Below are positions 53,402 to 61,991 of a stretch of DNA of 64,000 nt, piece after piece (positions within the stretch are counted from its first letter, which is position 1; every line of letters begins with the position of its first letter). The translations under genes were made by a program, and so were the position numbers. This stretch comes from a virus. The stretch covers positions 1 through 64,000 of the IMG/VR virus record IMGVR_UViG_3300022745_000628; one strand, 5' to 3'. The notes beneath the pieces were generated by a model. That model saw only the letters and a program-made list of their open reading frames with translations, was not told the DNA's origin and ran no database searches.

Positions 53402-53974
53402 ATGGATCTTACAAGAAAATCACTAACGTATTTTGCATCAGGTACGTTAGTGACTATGTGTGACGGAGCGATGATGCCAGTACAGCGTTTACGACCTGGT
53501 GACTCTATTTTGAGCCATACAGCCCAAAAAACGTTGGTATTATCGACCAAAACAGTTCGTACAAGCGGTACTATCCTGAGCGTTAAGGTGTTGGGACCGT
53601 ACCAAAAACTAAGAACCAACACTTTTCAACGATTTGCGCACTATCCAAATGTATTACACGACAACCACTTGGAACAGTACTTCGTTAATTGGACGCCTGC
53701 AGGCGAGCTTAGCGAAGGTAATCATGTGCTACTTCCTTGGATTGCCGCAAATCGCACCAAGTTTTTTGATGACTACCTTCAGCCCATTACACCTGGTTCC
53801 GATATCAAGATGCCAGCGGTAACTGTGAAAGCATGCGCATTTGGATTGTTATGCCCGGTTGTGGACATAACTGCCCACGAGCTCACCAACGAAAAATTTT
53901 ACATGGTTGCACTAAGCGGCGAAGGAACACTAATCGCCAACGGTATAGCCACTCAAGCATCCGAAACTTTTTAG
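53402..53974 (+). CDS. Free-standing degenerate Hint (intein-like) protein (190 aa)
   Basis: Start F-A-S-G-T-L-V-T-M-C-D-G-A-M-M-P-V is a Hint N-block, with L-R-P-G-D-S-I-L following. H-D-N-H at about residue 87 fills the block B position, A-G-E-L-S-E-G-N-H-V-L follows, and G-E-G-T-L-I-A-N-G-I is a Hint C-block. The usual first Cys is replaced (Y-F-A-S-G-T instead of C-F-x-x-G-T), and the final (H/S)-N-C/S is A-T-Q. It is therefore unlikely to splice. AAAGGA lies before the ATG. The neighbouring peptidases both contain active-looking inteins. Confidence 0.7.
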   Translation: MDLTRKSLTYFASGTLVTMCDGAMMPVQRLRPGDSILSHTAQKTLVLSTKTVRTSGTILSVKVLGPYQKLRTNTFQRFAHYPNVLHDNHLEQYFVNWTPAGELSEGNHVLLPWIAANRTKFFDDYLQPITPGSDIKMPAVTVKACAFGLLCPVVDITAHELTNEKFYMVALSGEGTLIANGIATQASETF

Positions 53975-54000
53975 CTAACGCAATTTAATCGAGGCCAAAC

Positions 54001-56313
54001 ATGACGTTTGACGTAAGAAACCTAACAGGCTGGGTAGAGAACAAACCAGCAATTCAAGAAACTGTTGCCGAACACGGAGAGCTCCGACGCGTAGCAAGCA
54101 ACCTTATTGGCGCTGAACAGAAGGACGTGTTCCTTTGGCGCCCGTTGCTAAAGGTTAAGCCTACGTGGCGTAGGAAGGCACAAAAAATCGGTGATTGTTC
54201 GCGGAAGGGGGCATTAATTGCCCTTAAGGACGGCACACTCAAAGCCATTGAAACCATTAAGATTGGTGAAGAAGTCATCTCCGGTAATGGTAATGCTCGA
54301 GCCGTTACAAACATTGTACATAAGCCTGTCGCCGACTATAACATGGTCGAGCTGCAATTACGCGGAAGTTTGCGGCCATTGCATCTTACAGTTGATCACT
54401 TGCTGCCTTGTATTACGCCAGAAGGCGAATACTTGTGGATACCCGCCGGCGAGATGACCACAAAACACACGTTACTGTTCGGTGTCGGCGTAGACGAATC
54501 TCACACTGTAGCACCTACGTTTGACATGGCGGATTTCTGCCAGGATCCGATTACAGACGAAACACCTAACAACGTCAAGGTAGCTGGATTACAAGAACCA
54601 CGCCGATTCGTACCGGTTACACCAGGCCGAGTCCGGGACAAAGGGGCTGGCACTGAGTGCAATCGATTCGTACAAATGGACGAGCGGCTTGCTTGGCTTA
54701 TCGGGTTGTACGCCGCTGAAGGATCTTTGGATAAGAGTGCGTCCGGGCATCCGCGCCGCATAACGTTCAACCTGGGTAGGCACCGTATGCGTGATGCCTG
54801 CAAAGCTGCGCGCTATATCACGGAAATCTTCGGTATTGATGCCGAAGTGGTACACGTGCCGTCCAAGCCGAGTGTATTGTATGTACGAGTTTGCGGTAAA
54901 ATAGTACCGAATTTCTTTTCAGAAATGGTTTCTGGCAATGTTTATGTCAAGGCTTTGAAGCCTTTGCTGCACAATTTGCCGTTGGAGTTGCGAAAGTCAC
55001 TGTTACGCGGTTGGTTTGACGGAGATGGACATGTCAGTTTGAAAGAAAAGGGTTGCGGTTCTACATCCAGTCGTGCGCTGTTTGAAGATATGCGCAGACT
55101 ATTCCACAGTTGTGGTATGGCTATCTCTTGCAGCGTTATTCCAGCAAAGCCGGGGCACAAAGAAGCGTATTCTATCTCAATACGTAAAGACCAATTGCAA
55201 ACTATTTACCCGTTCGGAGACTACCCGCCAATCGCTCATAAAGACGGAACTGTTACATTTTGGCAACCTAGGCAGCCAGAAACGCAGCCTGCGCCTGCGG
55301 CAACAAATGTAGCTGTGGCAGAAGAAGCGCCTATCGGAGCGCCATCAGCAATTACAGCTATTCGGTATTACACACTTCACGACCAAGTTTATTGCTTGGA
55401 AGTAGCCGAAGATCACTCGTTTTTAGCTGAGGGAGTGGTTATCTCGAATTGTGTTTCGTGGGGCTGTGAAATCGCAATGACCTTGTTAATGGCCCTACAA
55501 GACGTCATTGGCGAAGGGCAATTCATTGAAGAAGCGGCCACAGAAGCTATCTACGGCGGAGCTCGTGTTGAAGTAACTGGTCGACAAGGTGGTTATGAAG
55601 ATGGGGCTGTCGGTGCTTACGCAGCTAAATGGGTAAACAAGTGGGGAGTTATTCTTCGGTTGGATTATTCCAAAGACACCGGAAACCCTGACCACAACCT
55701 TACCAAGTACAGCGGTGACAAAGCCAAAGACTGGGGTAACTTCGGTTGCGGCGGCCGCAATGACAAGGGTGCACTGGATAACATCGCCAAGAAGTTCCCA
55801 TGTAGCCACATTGCACAGGTTACTACGATTCCAGAGGCTATTGCAGCGTTGTCTAATGGTTACCCGGTAACTATTGCGTCCAACGCCGGATTCGGCGATA
55901 TGCGCCGTGATTCAACTGGTGTATGCCGATGGACAAATTCTTGGGGGCATTTAATGTGTCTATGGGGATTACGCTGGGTCAGCGGACATCCTCAATTCCG
56001 TATTTGTCAATCCTGGGGCGACGTATGTTCGGGACCGGATCCTGGAATTCTCGAGTCCATCTCGGACATTTGGAAGCCAGAGGTTAGCGCTGTCGGCAGC
56101 GAATCAAGCGGTCTGCTGTTGCCGCACGCAGACTTCCCGTATCAAACCGATCCTACAAGTGATCCGTGGAATCCGGTATCTGCTACTAGCTGGTGGGCAA
56201 CGGAAGCCGACATAGCACGAATTTTACAGTCTGGAGATTGCTGGACGTATTCCGGCGTACAAGGCTTCGTAAAACGAAACATTGATTTTGCAAAGGGATT
56301 TAGCACATGGTAA
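54001..56313 (+). CDS. Papain-like cysteine peptidase interrupted by an intein (770 aa; 352 aa after splicing)
   Basis: Exteins: residues 1-65 and 484-770. The intein runs C66 to N483 (54196-55449). It has N-block C-S-R-K-G-A-L-I-A-L-K-D-G, a T-V-D-H block, two LAGLIDADG-type helices (L-I-G-L-Y-A-A-E-G-S near residue 234 and R-G-W-F-D-G-D-G-H near 338) and C-block H-S-F-L-A-E-G-V-V-I-S-N followed by Cys. Joined exteins read G-D-C-V-S-W-G-C-E, the papain-type active-site cysteine region, with a later His in W-G-H-L-M and Q-S-W-G in place of N-S-W-G. So the residue after the intein is the predicted catalytic nucleophile. Role in phage: peptidase, possibly structural-protein processing or host cleavage. 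Confidence 0.8.
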   Translation: MTFDVRNLTGWVENKPAIQETVAEHGELRRVASNLIGAEQKDVFLWRPLLKVKPTWRRKAQKIGDCSRKGALIALKDGTLKAIETIKIGEEVISGNGNARAVTNIVHKPVADYNMVELQLRGSLRPLHLTVDHLLPCITPEGEYLWIPAGEMTTKHTLLFGVGVDESHTVAPTFDMADFCQDPITDETPNNVKVAGLQEPRRFVPVTPGRVRDKGAGTECNRFVQMDERLAWLIGLYAAEGSLDKSASGHPRRITFNLGRHRMRDACKAARYITEIFGIDAEVVHVPSKPSVLYVRVCGKIVPNFFSEMVSGNVYVKALKPLLHNLPLELRKSLLRGWFDGDGHVSLKEKGCGSTSSRALFEDMRRLFHSCGMAISCSVIPAKPGHKEAYSISIRKDQLQTIYPFGDYPPIAHKDGTVTFWQPRQPETQPAPAATNVAVAEEAPIGAPSAITAIRYYTLHDQVYCLEVAEDHSFLAEGVVISNCVSWGCEIAMTLLMALQDVIGEGQFIEEAATEAIYGGARVEVTGRQGGYEDGAVGAYAAKWVNKWGVILRLDYSKDTGNPDHNLTKYSGDKAKDWGNFGCGGRNDKGALDNIAKKFPCSHIAQVTTIPEAIAALSNGYPVTIASNAGFGDMRRDSTGVCRWTNSWGHLMCLWGLRWVSGHPQFRICQSWGDVCSGPDPGILESISDIWKPEVSAVGSESSGLLLPHADFPYQTDPTSDPWNPVSATSWWATEADIARILQSGDCWTYSGVQGFVKRNIDFAKGFSTW
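54196..55449 (+). other. Intein 1 with LAGLIDADG endonuclease (418 aa)
   Basis: Begins with Cys and ends S-N before Cys. Both splice junction residues needed for class-1 splicing are present; the penultimate residue is Ser rather than the usual His. Confidence 0.8.
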
Positions 56314-57200
56314 ATAAAATCACGTGGGTTGTTTTGGTTGTTAGTTTGATGGTGGGCTGCCATCCTGGGGCCTCGCCTAACACTAAGTCCAATTACAAAC
56401 AAATTGTTAAGGCTGACGCGGCAGTAATTATTGCATTGGAAGCTGCTGCGCCGTCTGCAATTGTGCCGCATACACCTGTTTCGGATGTATGTCCGAACTG
56501 TGACGGCGTTGGAAAGGTAGGCGACGGGCGTACAATGGTTACTTGCCCAGTATGCAAAGGTACTGGCAAGAAACCAAGCAAGGCCACCGAATCTTCAAAT
56601 ATCGAGCTTCCGCCTCCATTGGAAGAAGATATTGGGAATAGTTCACTGGGCGAGATTGCCGAGCCTGCCGTTAAACAGGATACTAGCCATAACGTATCCA
56701 AGCATTTAATCGGACCAGCTGCACCTGCGGCTTGTCCGTTGCCGGAACCAATTGATTACGACAAGATATTTGCCGAAGTTGAAAAGAAAGTAAGCGAAGC
56801 TGTAAGCGCTAAAAAGCCGTTTATGGAAGTCGAAGCTGCCGCTATGAACGATACCCAAGAGCAAATAACCAAGCTTGTAGACAAGTACATCGAATTAGCC
56901 GAGAAAATCACATCCCTTGAAAAGAAACTGGCCGACATGACCGTTGCTGTGAAACCTGAGCCCGCCACCAAGCCATTACCGCCGACGACAGATTCGTATG
57001 GCGTAGTTACGGCATATCTGATTTATGATTCGGCAGATATGCACAAGTTCAGAAATACGATTGCTTCCAAATTACCGCAAGGTTGGAAGTATTCCGAAGT
57101 CTACACCAACCAGCCTACCAAGCTGCAAGTACTAGAAAACCGTCAAATTCGTACGTTCCAGGGTATTCCCGCGCTAACTGACATCGTCACTTCCAAGTAA
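56307..57200 (+). CDS. Lipoprotein with DnaJ-type Cys repeats and coiled coil (297 aa)
   Basis: Overlaps the peptidase by 7 bases. The signal MVNKITWVVLVVSLMVGC has a lipobox M-V-G-C (Cys18). Next C62-P-N-C65-D-G-V-G-K and C80-P-V-C83-K-G-T-G form a pair of C-x2-C-x-G-x-G repeats as in DnaJ zinc fingers. A long helix follows (EKITSLEKKLADMTV, about 190-215) and a C-terminal domain. Probably periplasmic or surface anchored, zinc or disulfide bound. Confidence 0.7.
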   Translation: MVNKITWVVLVVSLMVGCHPGASPNTKSNYKQIVKADAAVIIALEAAAPSAIVPHTPVSDVCPNCDGVGKVGDGRTMVTCPVCKGTGKKPSKATESSNIELPPPLEEDIGNSSLGEIAEPAVKQDTSHNVSKHLIGPAAPAACPLPEPIDYDKIFAEVEKKVSEAVSAKKPFMEVEAAAMNDTQEQITKLVDKYIELAEKITSLEKKLADMTVAVKPEPATKPLPPTTDSYGVVTAYLIYDSADMHKFRNTIASKLPQGWKYSEVYTNQPTKLQVLENRQIRTFQGIPALTDIVTSK

Positions 57201-57209
57201 GGTCTGCAC

Positions 57210-59006
57210 ATGTTATTCAAATTCGGCAAGAAACCAGCTCGACACGATCCGAGACTATTTCAACTAAGCAACTACCTTAACAAGGCTACGTTGCCAACGC
57301 CGCCGGCGGAATTTGGCCATGAAAATCTGATCAATTCGTGGGGTATGCTCGCGAACGATCAGTATGGTTGTCATGACGATCAAACTGAGGTATTAACCGA
57401 CGCAGGCTGGCAAAAGTGGCCTGAATACGATGGTAAAGCACTGCTCGGCACAATGAATACGGCCACCGGAATGCTGGAATACCAAGCTCCGTTAGCAATC
57501 AAGCGTGCTCCATATTCGGGAAAAATGTTTTACGCTGACCATGCCGCTATGGATTTTGCGTTGACACCTGAACATCGCATGTATCACCAGCAATACCACG
57601 TTCCTAAGCCGTATACGCCTAATTCCGCTTATTGGGGACAACCTCAATTTAAAACAATTGACAGTATGAGTAAGCGTGTACGTATTCCGGGCTGCACGAA
57701 TGGATTTATTGGTACCGGGCTGGTAGAGTTAGAGATTGGCGCTAGAAAATGGAGTGGCGACGATTTTATAGCGCTATTGTCATTAATTGCGTCTGATGGT
57801 TGGGTAGGCGGGTCTGAGACAACTTGGCGAAGAATATCGTTCTGCTGTTTTAGAGACGACCGTCGCGAAATGGTAGCCGCCTTAGCATTTAGACTAGGCA
57901 TCAAAGAAACTGTCCGTCGCGGAGTATGGGAATTTACCGATCCAGCATTAGCTGATTGGTTACGGGCGAATCTGTTTACATCTCCGACGTACAGAAGTGC
58001 GTTTAAGAAGGTGCCTGATCTGGTCAAAGTGGCCAGCCAATCCCAAATACACAGGTTCTTAGATTTTTACGGAGATCAGCACACGATTGGCGATACTCGG
58101 GCTTACTCATCCACAAGTAAACAAATGATAGACGACTTGCAAGAGTTGCTATTAAAAACCGGCGAGTCTGGCGCTACACGTGAACGACCTTTACGAGAGT
58201 CCCATGCCCGTAAACAAGATGGTACTATGGTGCACAGTCGCTCCCCAGAGCATACGCTGTATCAACGAAAACGCGAGCATCTGGCTATTTGCCAGACCAC
58301 GCGTAATCCTTGCATTCGCGACGACTACTATAACGGAGATATATTCTGTGCAACTGTGCCGAATTCTACGTTGATTACCCGCCGTAACGGTTACCCGCTA
58401 ATTTCAGGAAATTGCTGCGTCTGGGCTGGCGCGGCCCATGAAACTATGCTTTGGAACGCTATGGCCCGTAAAACTGTTATGTTTACCGACGCTGGTGTAT
58501 TGTCGGATTATTCGGCCGTTACCGGCTTTAATCCTCGTAATCCTGCTTCTGATCAGGGCACGGACATGCTTGAAGCTGCCAGCTATCGCCGAAAGGTTGG
58601 CGTACTGGATGGCGGCGGCAAACGACATAAGGTTGCTGCTTATTTAGGCATCACTCCCGGTGATCCAGTCGAACACGCCGTAGCGCTGTACCTGTTTGGC
58701 GCAGTCGGACTAGGTATCGAAGTGCCTAGCAGTGCGATTACTCAATTCAATGTAGGCAAACCGTGGGATGTAGCTAAGCGTTCGTCAATACTCGGCGGAC
58801 ATTACATTCCATTGGTAGCCAAGCGTAACAACATGTTTTCATGTGTTACATGGGGACGAATTCAACCGATGACCATGAAATTCCTACAAAAGTACTGCGA
58901 TCAGTCGATTGTGTACGTGTCGGAAGAAATGCTCACCAACGGCAAATCTCTCGAGGGATTTGACAAAGCCACACTTCTCGCGGATCTCAATGCTTTACCT
59001 CACTAG
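57210..59006 (+). CDS. Second papain-like cysteine peptidase interrupted by an intein (598 aa; 250 aa after splicing)
   Basis: Exteins: residues 1-53 and 402-598. The intein runs C54 to N401 (57369-58412). Joined exteins read N-D-Q-Y-G-C-C-V-W-A-G-A-A-H-E, the active-site cysteine of a papain-fold peptidase, with later G-G-H-Y-I-P and V-T-W-G as His and Asn-site motifs. The intein has block B L-T-P-E-H, a LAGLIDADG-type helix (L-L-S-L-I-A-S-D-G) and the ending V-P-N-S-T-L-I-T-R-R-N-G-Y-P-L-I-S-G-N, a class I know from phage terminase and replication genes. It sits one residue before the predicted catalytic Cys. Confidence 0.8.
   Translation: MLFKFGKKPARHDPRLFQLSNYLNKATLPTPPAEFGHENLINSWGMLANDQYGCHDDQTEVLTDAGWQKWPEYDGKALLGTMNTATGMLEYQAPLAIKRAPYSGKMFYADHAAMDFALTPEHRMYHQQYHVPKPYTPNSAYWGQPQFKTIDSMSKRVRIPGCTNGFIGTGLVELEIGARKWSGDDFIALLSLIASDGWVGGSETTWRRISFCCFRDDRREMVAALAFRLGIKETVRRGVWEFTDPALADWLRANLFTSPTYRSAFKKVPDLVKVASQSQIHRFLDFYGDQHTIGDTRAYSSTSKQMIDDLQELLLKTGESGATRERPLRESHARKQDGTMVHSRSPEHTLYQRKREHLAICQTTRNPCIRDDYYNGDIFCATVPNSTLITRRNGYPLISGNCCVWAGAAHETMLWNAMARKTVMFTDAGVLSDYSAVTGFNPRNPASDQGTDMLEAASYRRKVGVLDGGGKRHKVAAYLGITPGDPVEHAVALYLFGAVGLGIEVPSSAITQFNVGKPWDVAKRSSILGGHYIPLVAKRNNMFSCVTWGRIQPMTMKFLQKYCDQSIVYVSEEMLTNGKSLEGFDKATLLADLNALPH
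57369..58412 (+). other. Intein 2 with LAGLIDADG-type region (348 aa)
   Basis: Begins C-H-D-D-Q-T-E-V-L-T and ends I-S-G-N before Cys-Cys. Penultimate Gly instead of His is normal in this class. Sequence differs from intein 1, so they were acquired separately. Confidence 0.8.
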
Positions 59007-59017
59007 GATGTAACATC

Positions 59018-59371
59018 ATGCCATTACGTGTTTCGGACCGGACACCAGACGCTTTTTTTGAAGCTGCCATCACGCAGCGAGGAATTCGGCGTACCGCCGG
59101 TAACGGGCGCATATGCCGTGATGTGTTCCGATGGTGCCAGGAAAATGAGCAGCGATTGCTTAATTTAAAGGACTCGGTTGGAGCGGTTGCAGACAACCGA
59201 GATCCGTTTGTTGACCGAGCGGTGCAAATCTACCGCGAAGAGAAGTACGGCTCGGTGTTGCTGTACATCGGTTTTCAGCTGGCGTACATGTTGATTAAAA
59301 TGATTATTGAATCATATTTCTTTTCGTCGCCAGCGCCAGGATGCTCTAAATGTTCGCAACTACATGGATAA
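59018..59371 (+). CDS. Small protein with C-terminal membrane anchor (117 aa)
   Basis: Basic helical N-terminal part (GNGRICRDVFRWCQENEQRLL) and a hydrophobic stretch near residues 83-103 (VLLYIGFQLAYMLIKMIIES). Overlaps the next gene by 22 bases. Confidence 0.6.
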   Translation: MPLRVSDRTPDAFFEAAITQRGIRRTAGNGRICRDVFRWCQENEQRLLNLKDSVGAVADNRDPFVDRAVQIYREEKYGSVLLYIGFQLAYMLIKMIIESYFFSSPAPGCSKCSQLHG

Positions 59372-59781
59372 ATCGATTTGCTTGGATAGCCGCTGCTGTG
59401 TTTGTAATCGGATGTGTACCGTCTGCGATGGTACTGTCCGATAGCGCTAATACTTGGCTGACACCTGCGCCAGAATACAACGTATACGTATTTTCTGGTG
59501 CATTCTGTCCGGCGTGTCGAGCGCAAGCGGCCAACTGGGAAGCAGCTGATATCGCAGGCTTATTGAAGAAACAAGGTATAACCTACTTCAATATCGACAC
59601 TGCGAAGGAACTGACACTTACTCAACAGTGGGGCGTCAAGATCATTCCAACCACTATAATGGTGGAAGTAATGCCTAGTGGTAAATCTGCCAGGGCAGTC
59701 CGGCGTTTTAATGCCATGATGTCTGAAAGCCAACTTAAGGACTTCGTCAATTTAAATGCTACGCCACCAATATCCAACTAA
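59350..59781 (+). CDS. Thioredoxin-fold lipoprotein (143 aa)
   Basis: Signal peptide with lipobox V-I-G-C (Cys22). The mature part begins Y-N-V-Y-V-F-S-G and has C53-P-A-C56, a redox C-x2-C with helix behind it, and the cis-proline P99 in K-I-I-P-T-T. This is the thioredoxin minimal set. As an exported thiol protein it would act on disulfides outside the cytoplasm, consistent with neighbours rich in cysteine (peptidases, zinc-finger lipoprotein). Confidence 0.85.
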   Translation: MFATTWINRFAWIAAAVFVIGCVPSAMVLSDSANTWLTPAPEYNVYVFSGAFCPACRAQAANWEAADIAGLLKKQGITYFNIDTAKELTLTQQWGVKIIPTTIMVEVMPSGKSARAVRRFNAMMSESQLKDFVNLNATPPISN

Positions 59782-59809
59782 TTTTTCAACCGTAAGAGAG
59801 GCGCTGGTT

Positions 59810-60445
59810 ATGACAATCAAAGCCGGCTATGATTGGGTACGCAACGCTGGCGCTAAATTGTTTTCAACCACTGAAAATGGCTACTCGGTTATGGCTGGCG
59901 GTACTGCTGCTGTGCTATCTAATATCGAAAAGTATGCTGCAAGTTTAGACGCAGCCGCGCGCAGAGCCACGCTTTCACACGATTGTTTTGCAGTCCAAGC
60001 ACAAAATATCCAGGATTTAGTAGCTTTAACCGCTATTCTGCGCAGTTTGCCATTAAACCTATTGATTACCAAACCCAATTCAAACATCATTTGGATCTGC
60101 TCCCGGCAGCTGGCTGAGAAGTTCGGAGCTCCGGTTGCTTCCGTCGAAAATCAACCACTTACGAATATTCCGTATCTTGACAGTGAATGCATGCCGGCGG
60201 TGTGGGCAGCGCTTTCCACAGAAGAGCATGAAGTAGTTAGTTGCACAATTACCAGCGCTACAGGCATTAAATCTGCCATAGATTTTCTGGCATTGCGGAT
60301 AACCACATCATTTGGAAACATCGGCGTGGCCATTGGTACAGATATAATTAAAGCTGATACGCCCTACGCCACTAGCATGAATACTATCAATGGCTTTACA
60401 GACGCAACTATTGCTGGAGCTTCACAAGACAGTTCAGCTGCTTAA
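59810..60445 (+). CDS. Hypothetical protein (211 aa)
   Basis: GAGAGG lies about 10 bases before ATG 59810. Helical first half (EKYAASLDAAARRATLS), strands in the second (PLNLLITKPNSNIIWIC). A C-terminal Thr/Ser/Gly-rich part. Not recognised. Overlaps the next gene by 56 bases in another frame. Confidence 0.6.
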   Translation: MTIKAGYDWVRNAGAKLFSTTENGYSVMAGGTAAVLSNIEKYAASLDAAARRATLSHDCFAVQAQNIQDLVALTAILRSLPLNLLITKPNSNIIWICSRQLAEKFGAPVASVENQPLTNIPYLDSECMPAVWAALSTEEHEVVSCTITSATGIKSAIDFLALRITTSFGNIGVAIGTDIIKADTPYATSMNTINGFTDATIAGASQDSSAA

Positions 60446-60710
60446 AGAAGACCTGTTTAATGTGGATAAAACCGCTGCTTTGCTACAACAGCGGTTTGAA
60501 GATTTACATACTCGCGTCAATATATTAGATGCTCAATTAGATAAATTATCTGATAAAGTTACCGACGCGCGTCACCAGCTCGAGTTACAGTTGTTAGAAT
60601 TGGTTGGGAAAACCCAACGACCAGATACCGTGATATACAACACGAATTCGTCTGGCGACAACAGTCAACTAAATCAAGGAGCAAACGTGAATGGGGAGCG
60701 ACGCAGCTAG
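60390..60710 (+). CDS. Coiled-coil protein with N-x3-S-G-x-N-x-Q-L-N-Q-G tail (106 aa)
   Basis: Residues 10-75 are a long heptad helix (VQLLKEDLFNVDKTAALLQQ and on). The tail has N-T-N-S-S-G-D-N-S-Q-L-N-Q-G-A-N-V-N. The same motif starts the next protein, so the two may dock or stack through it. Confidence 0.65.
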   Translation: MALQTQLLLELHKTVQLLKEDLFNVDKTAALLQQRFEDLHTRVNILDAQLDKLSDKVTDARHQLELQLLELVGKTQRPDTVIYNTNSSGDNSQLNQGANVNGERRS

Positions 60711-61260
60711 TTTTAATTTCAACAACAACATTTCTGGTGGAAACGTCCAGCTAAACCAAGGGCAAACGGTTAATGCTGAGCAAACTAACAATGTCGGCGG
60801 ACCGCCGGTATCGTTAGATGAATTCTTTGCCAAGCTCACGGAAATGCTTCGACCGGTAGAAGATCACATTGTTACCAACAGTGATGAATATTCGCCAGAA
60901 GTTGTAGCAGCAGCCCACGATGGCCCACCGATTAGCCAAGTATGTGCAGAAGCGCTAGACGCAGCAAAGCAAGCTGAAGTCGCGCCGCAGCCAGTAACTG
61001 ACGACGATTTAACGTCTTGGCGTAGCGGCATGGCTGATTCTGCCCCGCAGGGTGTTGTTGCCGCAGGTTCGATTCCGGCTAAGGCGTTGGCAATCGTAGA
61101 AACCATTAAGAAGAAGATCCAGTTCTACGGACCTGTGATCGGCAAATCGATTATTGCGTTTACGTTAGCTGCGTTGCAATCCAGCGTAGCTGGCAATCCA
61201 GTCGTAGCCGGTATTTTGGCCGCGCTACAACAGATTCAAACTGAACTGAACAAGGGTTAA
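60691..61260 (+). CDS. Protein with N-terminal N-N-N-I-S-G-G-N-V-Q-L-N-Q-G motif (189 aa)
   Basis: ATG overlaps the previous gene by 20 bases. After the motif comes an acidic, Pro/Ala-rich region, then a C-terminal hydrophobic half (GKSIIAFTLAALQSSVAGN, AGILAALQQIQ) that could insert in a membrane or form a helical hairpin. Function unknown. Confidence 0.6.
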   Translation: MGSDAASFNFNNNISGGNVQLNQGQTVNAEQTNNVGGPPVSLDEFFAKLTEMLRPVEDHIVTNSDEYSPEVVAAAHDGPPISQVCAEALDAAKQAEVAPQPVTDDDLTSWRSGMADSAPQGVVAAGSIPAKALAIVETIKKKIQFYGPVIGKSIIAFTLAALQSSVAGNPVVAGILAALQQIQTELNKG

Positions 61261-61262
61261 AC

Positions 61263-61814
61263 ATGAGGCACGAAGAAAAGTATTTTGCTGATGCTCGTAA
61301 AGGACCGTCACGGTATTTCAAACAGCAACGGTTTTTTGCGTGCGAAGGGTTGATTTGCATTGTCGACGAGCGCCCATCTCGTACCGAGAATGGTGTTTAC
61401 GTCGAAGAAGGCGATTGTATCGTGCTTACGCCTAAGGAATTCACCACGCGAATCAAAGCCGTGACTAAAGGCTATCGCAACCGAAACTATTCCGAAATGA
61501 CTAGTTGGTTAGGCAAGGAACGCAAGAAATACCATATGCAAGCACGCGGCGGGTATGAAGCTGTCGCCGAAGCGCGAGACATGGGAGATCCAAGCGATCC
61601 TGTTGTCCAAGCGTACTGGGCGAAACACCGCGGAAAGCCTTATGTCAGTATGCAAAGCTGCCCGGATATCGGAAAGCTGGCTGGCACAAAAGGTGACGGG
61701 ATTGCTACAACAGTGTTAGGTGCTAAAAAGGCTGTAGGCTCAGAAGTTTTACCCAAATTTCTGCACTTACCTTCCAATTTCACCAAAAGTACGCCAACTA
61801 CCCAGCCGACGTAG
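61263..61814 (+). CDS. Hypothetical protein (183 aa)
   Basis: ATG two bases after the previous stop. Basic N-terminus (ADARKGPSRYFKQQR), a strand pair around G-D-C-I-V-L-T-P, then a basic helical C-domain. Unassigned. Followed by hairpins and a terminator. Confidence 0.6.
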   Translation: MRHEEKYFADARKGPSRYFKQQRFFACEGLICIVDERPSRTENGVYVEEGDCIVLTPKEFTTRIKAVTKGYRNRNYSEMTSWLGKERKKYHMQARGGYEAVAEARDMGDPSDPVVQAYWAKHRGKPYVSMQSCPDIGKLAGTKGDGIATTVLGAKKAVGSEVLPKFLHLPSNFTKSTPTTQPT

Positions 61815-61846
61815 TTGTTATTATGGTGGTGTAGTAGCAATATACG

Positions 61847-61936
61847 AGTTGCAGTAACTTTGTGACACTTGTGCTGCAACTTATGACTACGGGTTCCGGT
61901 GCTACATTTCCTCGCACTGGGGCCCGTAGTTTTTTT
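61847..61936 (+). terminator. Two-hairpin terminator
   Basis: AGTTGCAG (61847-61854) / CTGCAACT (61874-61881), 8 perfect bp, followed by ACTACGGG (61886-61893) / CCCGTAGT (61923-61930), 8 perfect bp, then T7. The second loop holds an extra small GGTGC/GCACT stem. Confidence 0.75.
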
Positions 61937-61991
61937 ATGCCTATATTCATTACAATAACAATATCTCAAACATACAATTCCAGGAAAAACT

